A DNA stretch of 5,294 bases from Calditrichota bacterium (GTDB taxonomy: Bacteria; Zhuqueibacterota; Zhuqueibacteria; Oleimicrobiales; Geothermoviventaceae), in contig JAADFT010000195.1 in the NCBI GenBank assembly GCA_013152765.1, forward strand, positions 1 to 5,294, given 5' to 3'. Numbering within the stretch: position 1 is the stretch's first letter; each line of letters starts with the position of its first letter. Made by a program: the position numbers and the translations under genes. Positions 4,961 through 5,294 of the stretch are shown piece after piece. The notes beneath the pieces were generated by a model. The model searched no databases and was not told where the DNA came from. It saw only the letters and a program-made list of their open reading frames with translations.

Positions 4961-5294
4961 ATGCGGACACGACTGGTGCATCGTTTGGTTGCAATCCCGG
5001 CTTTTGTAGTGCTGGTGGGTGTGTCTTCGGCACAAAGCCAGGAGCTGCTCCGCGTGGTCGACACGCCGACGGCCGGTATGCTGGAGCGTGGCCAGGTCGA
5101 GTTTGATCTGCGCCTGTTCCCGGTGGGTGGTGTGCTGGCGGGCGTGAACGTTGGGTTGGCGCGCGAATTCCTGATCGGTCTTTCGTACGGGGGACTCAAC
5201 GTGATCGGCTACGGCGACGTGAACTGGTACCCGAGACCGGGCGTGCACGCTCGTCTGCGGCTGATTGACGAAAGCTTCCTCCTGCCCGCCGTTG
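4961..5294 (+). CDS. Secreted, probably outer-membrane beta-barrel-like protein (5' part only)
   Basis: The frame is open from ATG at 4961 to the window edge (111 codons) and continues beyond it. Residues 1-24 form a signal peptide: MRTRLVHR, a hydrophobic core, then SSA/Q. The mature part begins with the stretch DTPTAGMLERGQVEFDLRLF (34-53), followed by GGVLAGVNVGLAREFLIGLSY (split about 56-76) and GLNVIGYGDVNWYPRPG. Alternating hydrophobic strands with Gly and aromatic residues suggest a membrane beta-barrel. The pattern resembles conserved exported proteins sometimes annotated as YjbH-like or hypothetical in several diderm phyla; this is recalled resemblance, not a search. GGAGGGAGG (4952-4960) directly precedes the ATG. 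An in-frame ATG at 4934 (MAQHAVGGRM) has a poorer binding site and would put a non-signal extension in front. The preceding terminator-like hairpin suggests its own promoter. Confidence 0.82.
   Translation, partial: MRTRLVHRLVAIPAFVVLVGVSSAQSQELLRVVDTPTAGMLERGQVEFDLRLFPVGGVLAGVNVGLAREFLIGLSYGGLNVIGYGDVNWYPRPGVHARLRLIDESFLLPAV

Noticed and set aside
4667..5248. 193-codon minus-strand frame over the M50 end and the last gene
   Set aside because: Its composition is rich in His, Arg and Gln with no motif, and it crosses two well-supported + strand genes and a terminator-like hairpin.

Overview
The window is bacterial chromosomal DNA, GC-rich (roughly high-50s percent by eye). It holds five protein genes, all on the + strand. 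The left edge carries no recognisable gene and the right edge cuts through the fifth gene. Two secreted proteins with clear signal peptides, one of them resembling an outer-membrane surface protein, point to a Gram-negative (diderm) organism. The FmdB-type zinc-ribbon protein with a long acidic extension and the style of the last protein recall deltaproteobacterial-grade or related uncultured lineages. That placement is inference from family resemblance, not a measured phylogeny.

Layout. Positions 1-259 are non-coding: two short inverted repeats and a plausible sigma70-type promoter sit ahead of the first gene. Positions 260-2845 encode a secreted two-domain M16 (insulinase/pitrilysin-type) zinc peptidase. 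Its best start is a TTG with a strong ribosome binding site, not the in-frame GTG at 197. A good intrinsic terminator follows at 2855-2889. Positions 2923-3285 encode a single-domain STAS protein (anti-sigma factor antagonist type). A 375-base gap with GC-rich inverted repeats and no convincing gene follows. Positions 3661-4071 encode the FmdB-family zinc-ribbon protein. A strong 39-base hairpin separates it from a compact M50 site-2-type intramembrane protease at 4149-4796, whose stop codon lies inside a terminator-like hairpin. From 4961 to the window edge runs the 5' part of a secreted, probably beta-barrel-like protein.

Working together. Terminators or strong hairpins lie between most genes, so this looks like a run of short, mostly separately controlled transcription units in one orientation. 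FmdB-like and M50 are the only pair close enough to be co-transcribed with little doubt. Two envelope proteases (M16 and M50), a STAS regulator and a surface protein could suggest envelope or stress regulation, but nothing in the sequence ties them into one pathway. I see no mobile element, CRISPR array, tRNA or rRNA, and no clear evidence of a new multi-gene system. The most useful leads are the start-site correction, the intergenic RNA structures and the truncated surface protein.
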